Positions 8,496 through 16,274 of a stretch of DNA of 64,000 bases are shown here, one piece after another (the stretch's first letter is position 1; every line of letters starts with the position of its first letter). The translations under genes were made by a program, and so were the position numbers. Source of the stretch: Planctomycetota bacterium (lineage in GTDB: Bacteria > Planctomycetota > MHYJ01 > JACPRB01); NCBI GenBank assembly GCA_016209705.1, contig JACQVR010000115.1, forward strand, positions 1-64,000, written 5' to 3'. The notes beneath the pieces were generated by a model, which was given only the letters and a program-made list of their open reading frames with translations, was not told the origin of the DNA and did not search any database.

Positions 8496-9068
8496 ATGAC
8501 GTCGATGGCCGATTTGAAAACGAGACCCCGGAAAACCGTCGATGACTACATGAAGCTCCCCGAGGGCACGCTGGCCGAGCTCATCGACGGGGAAATTCTC
8601 ATGTCGCCTTCTCCGACTTCGCGCCATCAGATCGTGGTAGGCCGTATGTACGAAGCTCTTTCCCAGTTCGTCCATCCTCGGGGCCTGGGTCAGGTTCTCC
8701 TCTCACCCCTGGATGTCCACCTTCCGTCGGGGGACGTCGTCGAGCCGGACCTGATCTACATAAGTTCGGAACGGCGGAACATTCTCCAGGACTGGATTCG
8801 CGGAGCGCCGGATCTGCTGATCGAAATCGTGTCGCCTTACAACATCGAGCGCGATCGCCTCGTCAAGCGAGAGTTGTACGCCCGAAATAGTGTGAATGAA
8901 TACTGGATCGTGGATCCTACGGAGAAAAGCGTGGAGGTCCTGATGCTGTCCGGCGGACGCTATGCTCCCGGCGGATACTTCAAGAAAGGCGACGTGTTGC
9001 GATCGCCGATCCTGCCGGACCTTTCATTGCAGATGACCGGGCTTTTCGAACCGCCTCAACCCGAGTAA
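8496..9068 (+). CDS. Uma2 family protein (DUF820, PD-(D/E)XK-like)
   Basis: A 190-residue member of the Uma2/DUF820 restriction-endonuclease-like fold, common in mobile and defence-rich genomes but without an established role. Landmarks are LPEGTLAELIDGEI, VVEPDLIYI (the Asp of the PD site), LLIEIVSP (the E-x-V strand), KRELYARNSVNEYWIVDP. ATG 8496 follows GGAGG at 8486-8490. A close paralogue lies at 45846-46406; the two share most of these blocks. Two further start codons (8505) are possible. Confidence 0.9.
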   Translation: MTSMADLKTRPRKTVDDYMKLPEGTLAELIDGEILMSPSPTSRHQIVVGRMYEALSQFVHPRGLGQVLLSPLDVHLPSGDVVEPDLIYISSERRNILQDWIRGAPDLLIEIVSPYNIERDRLVKRELYARNSVNEYWIVDPTEKSVEVLMLSGGRYAPGGYFKKGDVLRSPILPDLSLQMTGLFEPPQPE

Positions 9069-9124
9069 GCGCACACGCCCACGCGGGGCGAGTTGACCAC
9101 CGGAAGCAGCATTTCCTCCCCGCG

Positions 9125-9245
9125 CTAATGCCGGCGGGCGCACTCCTTGCACAACCAGCCGGCCGGTCCATAGCCGCAACCGTTCGCAGACTTTCCGGGA
9201 CGGCCGCCCGCCGCGCGGGCGGGATCATCGACCCAGGGGAGAGAA
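9125..9245 (-). other. Short zinc-ribbon-like frame, remnant
   Basis: A minus-strand frame ending at TAG 9125-9127 encodes GCGYGPAGWLCKECARRH, with cysteines spaced like a small zinc ribbon. It has no start codon with a ribosome site and overlaps the 3' end of vapC. It may be the tail of a lost gene. Apart from this the gap 9069-9224 shows nothing. Confidence 0.18.
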
Positions 9246-9632
9246 TGGATTGATGAGGGTCACCCCACATCCCTCGAAGTCTCGTAAGTGGCGGGTCGCG
9301 AGCCCCAGCCCGTGAACGAGGGCCGTCGCCGCGATCAGCATGTCCGCCTGGGCGACCCGGCGACCTGCCGCCTCCCGAGCGGCGCGAAGCTCCCCCGACG
9401 CCTTCGCGACAGCGGGCGTCACGTCCAGAATGCTCGACGCGCCGGCCAGGAGCGTCTCCAGCCAGGGAATGAGCCTCTTGCGATGGGGGCTGCGTGCCAC
9501 GCCGAAGGAAAGTTCCTCGACGGAGATTACGCTGATCGCGACCCGCTCCTGGACCTCCAGCCAGCGCAGCGCGTGGACGTTCGGCCTGGGTCGAGGGAGC
9601 TCCGAGAGGACATTCGTGTCCACGAGCACCAT
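9225..9632 (-). CDS. vapC: PIN-domain toxin VapC
   Basis: A 135-residue PIN-domain ribonuclease toxin. The acidic active-site residues are visible as VLVDTNVLSE (first Asp), SVEELSFG (Glu) and AQADMLIAATALVHG (Asp), the standard spacing for VapC toxins that cleave RNA using metal ions. It follows the antitoxin by one base on the same strand, the usual toxin-antitoxin arrangement. Confidence 0.9.
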   Translation of the reverse strand: MVLVDTNVLSELPRPRPNVHALRWLEVQERVAISVISVEELSFGVARSPHRKRLIPWLETLLAGASSILDVTPAVAKASGELRAAREAAGRRVAQADMLIAATALVHGLGLATRHLRDFEGCGVTLINPFSPLGR

Positions 9633-9633
9633 G

Positions 9634-9906
9634 TCACGCCCCCAGAGGAGAGCGGCGCCGGACCCGACGCGGCAGGCGCAGCCGGATGCGGCCTCCCGCC
9701 CGCACGTCCGCGCTCGCCGCCAGGACCGCGCGCCAGCGGCGCGCAGACTCCTCGCGTTCCGCGACGCGCCGGTAATCTTCGATTCCCAGAACTACCGCCA
9801 CCGGCCGGCCGCGACGCTGGACGATCTGCGGTGACCGCCGCGACCGGCGGATCAGGCGCGACATGCCGGCCTTGGCGGCCGCCAGATTCCAACGGGATCG
9901 CAACAT
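9634..9906 (-). CDS. vapB: Phd/YefM-type antitoxin (VapB)
   Basis: A 90-residue antitoxin with the Phd/YefM N-terminal DNA-binding pattern: WNLAAAKAGMSRLIRR, then QIVQRRGRPVAVVLGIEDYRRV. The C-terminal Arg-rich tail would bind and neutralise VapC. The start was set at ATG 9906 because a promoter (-35 9937-9942, -10 9914-9919) places transcription initiation at or next to this ATG. The longer TTG start at 9942 would lie inside the -35 box. Antitoxins of this family repress their own promoter. Confidence 0.85.
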   Translation of the reverse strand: MLRSRWNLAAAKAGMSRLIRRSRRSPQIVQRRGRPVAVVLGIEDYRRVAEREESARRWRAVLAASADVRAGGRIRLRLPRRVRRRSPLGA

Positions 9907-9913
9907 GGTCATG

Positions 9914-9942
9914 ACTATAATCGAGGTGACCAACTTAGTCAA
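9914..9942 (-). promoter_or_regulatory. vapBC promoter
   Basis: On the minus strand TTGACT (9942-9937), a 17-base spacer and TATAGT (9919-9914) form a near-consensus sigma-70 promoter. The -10 box ends 7 bases before the antitoxin ATG, leaving essentially no leader, so the mRNA is predicted to be leaderless. Confidence 0.65.
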
Positions 9943-10024
9943 ATGGCGGTCGGCGGGGTGCAGGGGTTCCCCCGTGTCGCTCCTCGCGATGCTCCGATTC
10001 GCCCGGGAGTCTCGAGGCCGCCGG

Positions 10025-11146
10025 TCACCGCCCCAGCGGCTTGCCCACCCGGCGCCGACGGAGCTCCTCCAAAGGCGTCAGCTCCGCCGAGGGGCCGACC
10101 TTGAAGTAGAGTTTGCCGTCCTGCGCCCTCACGTCCGTGATCCACACATCCCGCCCTCCCATGGTCTGCGCCCGGAAGGAGGGGTCCGACCACGGCGTCA
10201 GCCGATCCCCTTCCGGCGCCGGCAGCGTCGCCATCAGCTCGATCGGCGCGCCGCCGCCGGTATGCCAGACGATCAGCGCCGAACCCCGCGCCTCCAGGAT
10301 CAGCGCCTCCTTTCCCGGGGCGATGGCGATCCGAACCGCCGCCCCCGGAGCGACCTCGACGGGCGGCAGCGCGATCTTCGCCTCTTCGGCCGGATCCAGG
10401 TCCAGCGGCGTGAACCATTTCAACGCCTGCGTGCACACGGCGCACAAGGGCGCCGGCCGCGGATCGTCGTCCGAGACGCCCAAGTAGCCCGTGCCCATCA
10501 GGCACCACCGTCCGATGCGCGCCTCGCGGTCCCGGTACTTGTCCTCCAGCTTCAATAGATGGCCGAATTCGTGCGCGGCGATGCCGAGCCGGCGGGCGTC
10601 GCCCTTTTCGGGAAGCAGCACATACTCCAGCTTGCGCCCTTCGATTTCCAGGGAGGACGCGTGAGGCCACAACGCCGTGCCCCGCTCGCCGATCGTCCCT
10701 CCCACGAGCAACACGAACCCATCTATCCCGTCCGTCTTCATGGAGCGGAAAAGCCGCTCCAACGCGCCGCGCTCTTCCGGCGAACCCGCCGCCGTCTCCG
10801 CCAGAACGGCACGGGACACGTCGAGCTTCCGGCGCTCGAGGAGCTCCGCCTTCAGCTCGAAGGCGCCCCCGGATTGGACTCGGTAATATTCCTCCAGCGC
10901 GCCCGCCAGCGCCCGAGCCGCATCGGGCCGGTCGACCGGCGCATCCGTCAAGTCGAGCGGCACCAGGCCCAAGGTGTAGGACGTCCTGACGTTCGCCGCC
11001 GGCGCCGCGACCTGCCGGTAGGAGGCCGTCTGCTCCGGAGTGAGGGGTTTCTTGGAAGCGACGCGCTCCCGTTCGGCTCGAAGCGCGGCATCCCATTCGG
11101 GGTCCTGAACGAGGAGAAGAACGACGAGAAGCATGAGCGGTTGCAT
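10025..11146 (-). CDS. M6-like zinc metalloprotease, exported
   Basis: The 373-residue protein has an N-terminal hydrophobic signal (MQPLMLLVVLLLV). At about residue 190 it carries AAHEFGHLLKLEDKY, an HExxH-type zincin site of the M6 (immune inhibitor A) form in which a downstream Asp/Glu context supplies the third ligand. LWPHASSL before it is also M6-like, and VWHTGGGA in the C-terminal half fits the accessory domain. It probably cleaves proteins outside the cytoplasm. It lies at the end of the minus-strand T2SS run, so it could be a secreted substrate of that system (inference). Confidence 0.75.
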   Translation of the reverse strand: MQPLMLLVVLLLVQDPEWDAALRAERERVASKKPLTPEQTASYRQVAAPAANVRTSYTLGLVPLDLTDAPVDRPDAARALAGALEEYYRVQSGGAFELKAELLERRKLDVSRAVLAETAAGSPEERGALERLFRSMKTDGIDGFVLLVGGTIGERGTALWPHASSLEIEGRKLEYVLLPEKGDARRLGIAAHEFGHLLKLEDKYRDREARIGRWCLMGTGYLGVSDDDPRPAPLCAVCTQALKWFTPLDLDPAEEAKIALPPVEVAPGAAVRIAIAPGKEALILEARGSALIVWHTGGGAPIELMATLPAPEGDRLTPWSDPSFRAQTMGGRDVWITDVRAQDGKLYFKVGPSAELTPLEELRRRRVGKPLGR

Positions 11147-11154
11147 GGGAAGTT

Positions 11155-11217
11155 CTCAGTGATCAGTTTTCAGTTATCAGTCGGATCTGAAAACTGATAA
11201 CCGACGACTGAAAACTA
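11155..11217. repeat. Inverted repeat of CAGTTTTCAGTTATCAG units
   Basis: Units of TCAGTGA/TCAGTTT/TCAGTTA occupy 11155-11185 and their inverse (TGAAAACTGATAACC, ACTGAAAACT) fills 11187-11217. The repeat takes up the whole gap between the protease start and the TPR gene stop. Confidence 0.75.
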
Positions 11218-12027
11218 CTTCGGCTTGAACGCCCGGCGAAGCACCTCGAACTCCCGCTGGCGATCCTTCACGTAGCGGGTATGCCCGTACCGGGACAGCA
11301 GCTCCTCGAGCGCCTGATACGCCTCATCCCGCCGGCCCAAGCCGATGAGGTTGGTGATCCGCCCGTGAAGGTCCTGGGCGGCCTGCTCCTCTTCCGCCGC
11401 GGGCTTCTTCGGCGCGGCCTCCTGACCCGATTCCGACGGGGCGATGGACTTCTTGAACTCCCGCCACGCCTGGACTTTCTCCTTTATTTCCTCATCCGTG
11501 CCGCCGAGGTTGAGATATTGCTCGTAGTGTTCCATGGCCCGGGGAAGCCGGCCCTCGAACTTATCTTCGTACAGCCGGCCCAGAATCAGATGGGCCTGGG
11601 GATCCCGTGGATAAATTTGCAGGCATTGAAGCAAGTCTCGCGCAGCCTCCCGGTAGCGCGCGAAGTACAGGCCGACCATCGCGCGATTGAAATAAGCGTC
11701 GAAGAACGCCGGATTGGAATGGATCGCCCGGGAGTAGTCGTCGATCGCCTTCTCCAGGAGATCGCGGGGCCGGACATGAGCGTCCGGCAAATCCGCCATC
11801 CGCGTGTAGACGTTGCCGCGCTTCCACCACGCTTCGGCGTACTGGGGATTCTCTTCGAGGCTGCGGGTGTACAGCGAGACCGCCCGCTCGAGGTGGCCTT
11901 CCTCGACCGCCGCGTCCGCCCTCTGGCGGAACTCGCGCGCCCGCTCGACATGCTCGGATTCGGGGGACACCGTGGCGCAGGACGCGAGAAGCGCCAGCGA
12001 GAAAACGGTCAACGTCTTAGACTTCAT
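11215..12027 (-). CDS. TPR lipoprotein
   Basis: A 270-residue lipoprotein. The signal peptide MKSKTLTVFSLALLASC ends in a lipobox with Cys17. At least four TPR helix pairs follow, for example AVSLYTRSLEENPQYAEAWW, DYSRAIHSNPAFFDAYFNRA and DLLQCLQIYPRDPQAHLILG, then a charged linker (about residues 200-220) and a C-terminal TPR-like pair. It sits just downstream of gspD. In other systems small TPR lipoproteins (pilotins, PilF) help secretin assembly, so a pilotin-like role is reasonable but inferred from position. Confidence 0.85.
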   Translation of the reverse strand: MKSKTLTVFSLALLASCATVSPESEHVERAREFRQRADAAVEEGHLERAVSLYTRSLEENPQYAEAWWKRGNVYTRMADLPDAHVRPRDLLEKAIDDYSRAIHSNPAFFDAYFNRAMVGLYFARYREAARDLLQCLQIYPRDPQAHLILGRLYEDKFEGRLPRAMEHYEQYLNLGGTDEEIKEKVQAWREFKKSIAPSESGQEAAPKKPAAEEEQAAQDLHGRITNLIGLGRRDEAYQALEELLSRYGHTRYVKDRQREFEVLRRAFKPK

Positions 12028-12041
12028 TGCTCGATCTTTTT

Positions 12042-12120
12042 GGATGAACCGCTAAAACGCAAAAGCGCCGTTGCAGTTCCTACCAAATTCCCTTGGCGGT
12101 TTGGCGCTTTGGCGGTTCAA
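12042..12120. repeat. Long inverted repeat, family GGATGAACCGCC, copy 2
   Basis: GGATGAACCGCTAAAACGC (12042-12060) faces GCGCTTTGGCGGTTCAA (12104-12120). The arms match those at 5182-5260 in sequence, spacing and orientation. It separates gspD (3' end) from the TPR gene (5' end). Confidence 0.8.
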
Positions 12121-12161
12121 GCCTTTCACAAGAAATCGCATCTGTTCTTTCTTCACGAACT

Positions 12162-14990
12162 TTACCGCCTGAGGCGCTTCAGCCATTCCCGGCCCTGGGA
12201 TTCGATATCCCGTTCATCGAGCAGTTTGAGCTTCGCCTTCTCGAGATCAGTCACCTCCTCGAGCTGGGCGGATGTGTACGCGACGTACGGCGTCAGGAAG
12301 ATCATGAGCTCCCGCTTCACCTTCTGGGTGGCCGTATTCGAGAAGAAAAAGCCCAGAAGAGGGATATCGCCCAGGAGGGGGATCTTCTGGATGGTTTCCG
12401 ACTCCGATTCGCGGATCAAACCGCCGATGACGACCGTCTGCCCGTTGCGCACGGCGACGGTGGTGTCGGCGGAGTTGACGAAGAACGTCGGGGAGCTCGC
12501 GCCCTCGGTGATCACCACCGATTCCGAGGCGGGCGCGATGTCCGAAATCTCGGGATGCACATCCAGCGTGACCAGCCCGTCCGGATTGATGTGGGGCGTC
12601 ACGTCGAGCAGGATGCCGATCCGCTCGTAGGTCACCGAATTGGTCGGCACGCCCGTCGTCGGGTTCACCGTGGAGTTCGTGATGCGCGGCACTTCCTTGC
12701 CGACGCTGATGTTGGCGGTCTCGTTGTCCAGGACGAGCACCCGCGGCGTGGCCAGCACCTTCAGCTTGCCCTCCTCCGCGAACGCGTTCAACGCCGCCTG
12801 CATTTCGTCGCCGGAAAGAAGCGCCGAGAATCCCTGCGCCGGAAGGTTGAAGTCCGTGCCGTACCGCTGGCGAATGGGATCGCCGCGGATTCGAAATTTG
12901 TTCTCCCAGAACCCCTCGACCCCGAACTGCGTCTCGGTGTCGAGCGTGACCTCCGCGATGAGGACTTTGATCAGCACCTGGGGCCGCATGCGGTCCATCT
13001 TGCTGATCAGGCTCTGGACCGCATCGAGATTGCGGGGGGACGTGCGGATCAGGAGCGAGTTGGTCGCGGGATCCGCCTGAACATCGACCTGCCCCGACAA
13101 GCCGCGGCGATCTTCCTGGAGCGGCGGTTCCTGCCGGGGCGGTTCCTGCATCGGAGGCTCGTCCTGGTCCTGGTCTTGAAGCGGGCCGAGCTGCCGCGTG
13201 GAGCCGCCCACGCCTCCGCGCCGCGTGGACGAAGCGCCTCCTTGCTGATTCCGCTGGAAATTGTCGGACTGCTGGGCGCCGCCGCCCTGGCGCCGCTGGC
13301 CGCTCGGATTGTTCGCCGACGTGCGGGAAGGAACGCTGCTTCCGCCCTTGAGGAGGTTGCGGATCGTATCGGCCACCAAGGAGGCGTCGGCGTTCTTCAA
13401 GTCGAACATGTAGGTGTCCAGAGTGGACGCCGAGTTCCGGTCGAGCTGCTCGACGATCTGATCGACGATGGCCAGATATTCCTCGCTGGCCTTGACGACC
13501 AAGCTGTTGGTCCGCAGATCGGATGAGATTCCGATCTCCTGGCTGGGCGGCAAGCCGCTCGCTCCCGGCGTGTTGGCGCCGCGATTTCCGCCGAACCGAT
13601 TCGAGAAAGGACTGCCGCGGCCTCCCAAAGCCTGAGGCGTGGCCCGGCCCGCGCTCTGCGTGGCGTTCACCTGTGGCCGGAAAATGTCGCCCAGGGTGGC
13701 CGCCATCGAGGCGGCGTCCGCGTACTGCAACTCGTAGACTCTGATCCTCAGGACGTCCGTGAGCTGCCGGTCGATGTTGGCGATCAGGTCGTCGATGATG
13801 CGAAGGTTGGACTCGTTGGCCGCCACCACGACCGAGTTGCTGCGCAGGTCCGCCACGGCCCGAACCTGGCGGGACGAGCCGCTGGACTCCGCCGGCTCGC
13901 CTCCCTGAGCGGCCATCATGAAGCCGAACCGGCCTTGCGGGCGATTCGCCTCGCGGGATTGGGAGGATCCCTCCTCGAAGAGCGTGGTGACCACCTGGGC
14001 CACGCTGGTGGCGTCCGCGTACCGCAACGGATAAAGCTTCAATTGGATCGCCTGAACCGCCTCTCCGTCGAGCTGTCCCAGAAGCTTCTCGATCATCTCC
14101 AACGTCGCCGGCACGGCGGCGGCCACGACCGAGTTCGTGCGCGTATCCGCCGTGATCCGCAGCGTCTGGCTCGCCAGCGTCCTGGCTTGGATCCCATCCT
14201 CCTCCCCACCGCCGCCGCCTCCTCCGCGGCCACCGCGCCCCATCCCCCCGAAGAACCCTCCGATCATCTGCTGGAGCGGATTCCGGCCGCGTCCCTGCTG
14301 GCCGCCGGGCGTTTCCATTCGATAGACTTCGTTCAACAGCTTGGCCGCTTCCTGTGCGTCGGCGTTCTTCAGCTTGAACATCCGCACCTCCAGCCGGTCC
14401 GGCGCCTGGACGTCGATGATGCGCAGGATCCGCACGATGCGGTAGATCGCGGTTCCCTTTCCGGTGACGACGATGCTGTTGGAATGGCTGTTGACGGCCC
14501 AGGCAATGCTGTCCGCCGACAGCACGTCCTTCAGCTCGCGGTTGATGTCCGCCACGCTGGCATTCTTCAGCGGGATGATCCACGTGCGGATCGTGTCGTT
14601 GATCGGAACCTGTTCCGGGTCGGACCCCAAATGGATGTTGAACGTGCCCCGCTTGGCCTCGTCCTCGGAAACCAGCTTCAAGACGCCGCCGAACTGGAAT
14701 ACCTGCACCTTGGGCTTGGCCTTGACGAGCGCGCTGTTGAGAAAATCCACGATCTTGCTTTCGGGAATCTCGGAATCGCTGAACGCCGTGATCGTGCCTT
14801 CCGCCTTGGTTCCATAGACCAGCGTCCAGCCCATCTCCCGGCAGACATACTGAAGCACGGCGTCGATCGACGCGTCTTTGAAATTGAAGACCAGTTTCTT
14901 CTCCTGGGCCGGCGAATCCTGCGTCCAGCCCGGCGACGTGACGGCCGACAACGCCAGAAGGGCCAACACCGCGAAAAGACGACGGCTCAT
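12162..14990 (-). CDS. gspD: T2SS outer-membrane secretin GspD
   Basis: A 942-residue secretin that forms the outer-membrane channel of the type II secretion system. It has a signal peptide (residues 1-23), an N0 domain (~32-105), and then five N1-type ring domains instead of the usual three. Each has a YxLxxADA-like strand and a TNSxVV strand (for example LKNASVADINREL, LKNADAQEAAKLL, LRYADATSVAQVV, LQYADAASMAATL, LKNADASLVADTI). Four of them contain Gly/Gln/Ser-rich inserts. The secretin core runs from ~690, with VGKEVPRITNS, TVVIGGLIRE and IPLLGDIPLLGFFF. Upstream is the GspC-like gene, 70 bases away. Confidence 0.95.
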   Translation of the reverse strand: MSRRLFAVLALLALSAVTSPGWTQDSPAQEKKLVFNFKDASIDAVLQYVCREMGWTLVYGTKAEGTITAFSDSEIPESKIVDFLNSALVKAKPKVQVFQFGGVLKLVSEDEAKRGTFNIHLGSDPEQVPINDTIRTWIIPLKNASVADINRELKDVLSADSIAWAVNSHSNSIVVTGKGTAIYRIVRILRIIDVQAPDRLEVRMFKLKNADAQEAAKLLNEVYRMETPGGQQGRGRNPLQQMIGGFFGGMGRGGRGGGGGGGEEDGIQARTLASQTLRITADTRTNSVVAAAVPATLEMIEKLLGQLDGEAVQAIQLKLYPLRYADATSVAQVVTTLFEEGSSQSREANRPQGRFGFMMAAQGGEPAESSGSSRQVRAVADLRSNSVVVAANESNLRIIDDLIANIDRQLTDVLRIRVYELQYADAASMAATLGDIFRPQVNATQSAGRATPQALGGRGSPFSNRFGGNRGANTPGASGLPPSQEIGISSDLRTNSLVVKASEEYLAIVDQIVEQLDRNSASTLDTYMFDLKNADASLVADTIRNLLKGGSSVPSRTSANNPSGQRRQGGGAQQSDNFQRNQQGGASSTRRGGVGGSTRQLGPLQDQDQDEPPMQEPPRQEPPLQEDRRGLSGQVDVQADPATNSLLIRTSPRNLDAVQSLISKMDRMRPQVLIKVLIAEVTLDTETQFGVEGFWENKFRIRGDPIRQRYGTDFNLPAQGFSALLSGDEMQAALNAFAEEGKLKVLATPRVLVLDNETANISVGKEVPRITNSTVNPTTGVPTNSVTYERIGILLDVTPHINPDGLVTLDVHPEISDIAPASESVVITEGASSPTFFVNSADTTVAVRNGQTVVIGGLIRESESETIQKIPLLGDIPLLGFFFSNTATQKVKRELMIFLTPYVAYTSAQLEEVTDLEKAKLKLLDERDIESQGREWLKRLRR

Positions 14991-15060
14991 AGGTCGAGTC
15001 CCCTTTATCTTTCTTAGACAAACGAGGTCGCCGCGAGGTTCGATTCCCGCGCGCCGCAGA

Positions 15061-15735
15061 CTATCTCTTCTTCTTCACCTCGACGACGTCCTCGACGGAA
15101 TCCGGCTGCACTTCTTTCTGCCGCCGCCCCCTCCTCCCGCTTCGCTCGCGACGCTCCGGTTCCAGGGGCTCGACGCCCGAAGAGGAGGACGCTTCCGTTC
15201 CCTTGCCTTCGACGGCGATTTGATCGCCGACCCGCATCACCGAAATCCGGTCGCCTACTTGATGCTTCAACTCGTACGCCGTGATTTCGACGATCTTGCC
15301 TTCCCCCAGATCGTCGCCGACGCCGCAGAAGCGGGTCGGCGTCGCCGCCGACGAGGGGTCTTCGACCACCGCCTCGTACCTCCCGGCTGCCCCGTTCAGC
15401 ACGAAGCCCGTAATCGAGAGCATCCGAACGTGCCGCCGAGGCTCTCGCGGGCGATCTTCCGTGCGCGGCGGGACCGACGGAGCAGGAGGCGGCGGGGGCG
15501 CCTTGGGCATCGGGGGCGAAAAGATGTTGGTGTTCAAGAGCGTCTTGTAGTCTTGAAGGTTCCGCTTCGCGCGGCGTCCGGGGAGGGCGGGCGCAGAGTC
15601 CTGGACGATCCACATTCCCGGCAGGCCCAGGACCGTCGCGCGCAGGCGATCGAGCGATTCGGCCTCGTCCGCGCGGGCGGGCGAAGTGAGGCCCGCCAAG
15701 GCACCCGCCATGGTCAGGGCTAGAATTCCCATCAT
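15061..15735 (-). CDS. GspC/PilP-like T2SS component
   Basis: The 224-residue exported protein has a signal peptide (MMGILALTMAGALAGLTSPARA), a helical stretch, a Pro-rich linker after LLNTNIFSPP, and a beta-sheet domain (LSITGFVLNG, YEAVVEDPSS, ITAYELKHQVGDRIS) resembling the homology region of GspC or PilP. These link the inner-membrane platform to secretin N-domains. A Ser/Arg-rich charged tail ends the protein. Its start overlaps the gspM-like stop by 4 bases, and gspD is next, as expected for a connector. It lacks the usual uncleaved N-terminal anchor of GspC, so the assignment is by fold pattern and context. Confidence 0.65.
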   Translation of the reverse strand: MMGILALTMAGALAGLTSPARADEAESLDRLRATVLGLPGMWIVQDSAPALPGRRAKRNLQDYKTLLNTNIFSPPMPKAPPPPPAPSVPPRTEDRPREPRRHVRMLSITGFVLNGAAGRYEAVVEDPSSAATPTRFCGVGDDLGEGKIVEITAYELKHQVGDRISVMRVGDQIAVEGKGTEASSSSGVEPLEPERRERSGRRGRRQKEVQPDSVEDVVEVKKKR

Positions 15736-16274
15736 CGAGCACCTCCGTTGGCCGCCGCGATCGTGCTCAGCCGCATGTTCACGTCCACCACTTTCTCTTT
15801 CGGATAGCGGGATTGGACCGAGATCCGCCGAACCTGAACGAACTCGTCCGAATTATTCAACGCCAACAGCAGCCTGACGAGTTGCTCCCACTCGCACTGG
15901 AAACCCATCTCCACCGCGTACTCCCGGAAGCCTTTGTCCGCCACCAACTTCGGATTCGCATCGGGGGTGCGGCGCGTCTTGGATAACCCCACCTGGTCGA
16001 CCATCTCGCTCAGGTACGCGTCGAACCGGGTCGCCGCCTCGTCGCCGCGAAGCCGGCCCAGGCGCTCCGACACTCCTTTCCATTCTTCGTCTACACGAGC
16101 CTGATCCTGGAGCCTCTCCCGGGCGTCCGCGAGCTTGGAGCGGACGTCCTGGATCTGAGCCTCCAGGTCTTTGCGGGCCTTCTGCCACGGAGTGACCGCA
16201 AAGCGGTCGATCCCCCACGCGATTCCGAAGATCGCGACCAGGTAGACCAGCTTCTTCTTCCTATTTCCGAGCAC
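15732..16274 (-). CDS. gspM: GspM/PilO-like T2SS platform protein
   Basis: A 180-residue bitopic protein. It begins with NRKKKLVYLVAIFGIAWGIDRF, one membrane helix preceded by basic residues, then a coiled coil (~30-75, ARKDLEAQIQDVRSKLADAR) and a ferredoxin-like C-terminal domain (EMGFQCEWEQLVRLLLALNN, VQVRRISVQS) as in GspM/PilO. GTG 16274 was chosen because it follows AAGGGAAG and overlaps the gspL stop by 14 bases; the longer upstream frame has no ribosome site. It would form the inner-membrane platform with GspL. Confidence 0.75.
   Translation of the reverse strand: MLGNRKKKLVYLVAIFGIAWGIDRFAVTPWQKARKDLEAQIQDVRSKLADARERLQDQARVDEEWKGVSERLGRLRGDEAATRFDAYLSEMVDQVGLSKTRRTPDANPKLVADKGFREYAVEMGFQCEWEQLVRLLLALNNSDEFVQVRRISVQSRYPKEKVVDVNMRLSTIAAANGGAR

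Noticed and set aside
12247-15021. 924-codon minus-strand ORF in another frame of gspD
   Set aside because: The sequence is low-complexity Arg/Gly/Pro-rich, typical of an alternative frame, and gspD has clear secretin motifs in its own frame.
15035-15060. tRNA T-arm-like sequence (GGTTCGATTCCC)
   Set aside because: The T-stem has a mismatch and there is no matching acceptor, D-arm or anticodon arm within 90 bases on either strand; it is just the gap between gspC-like and gspD.
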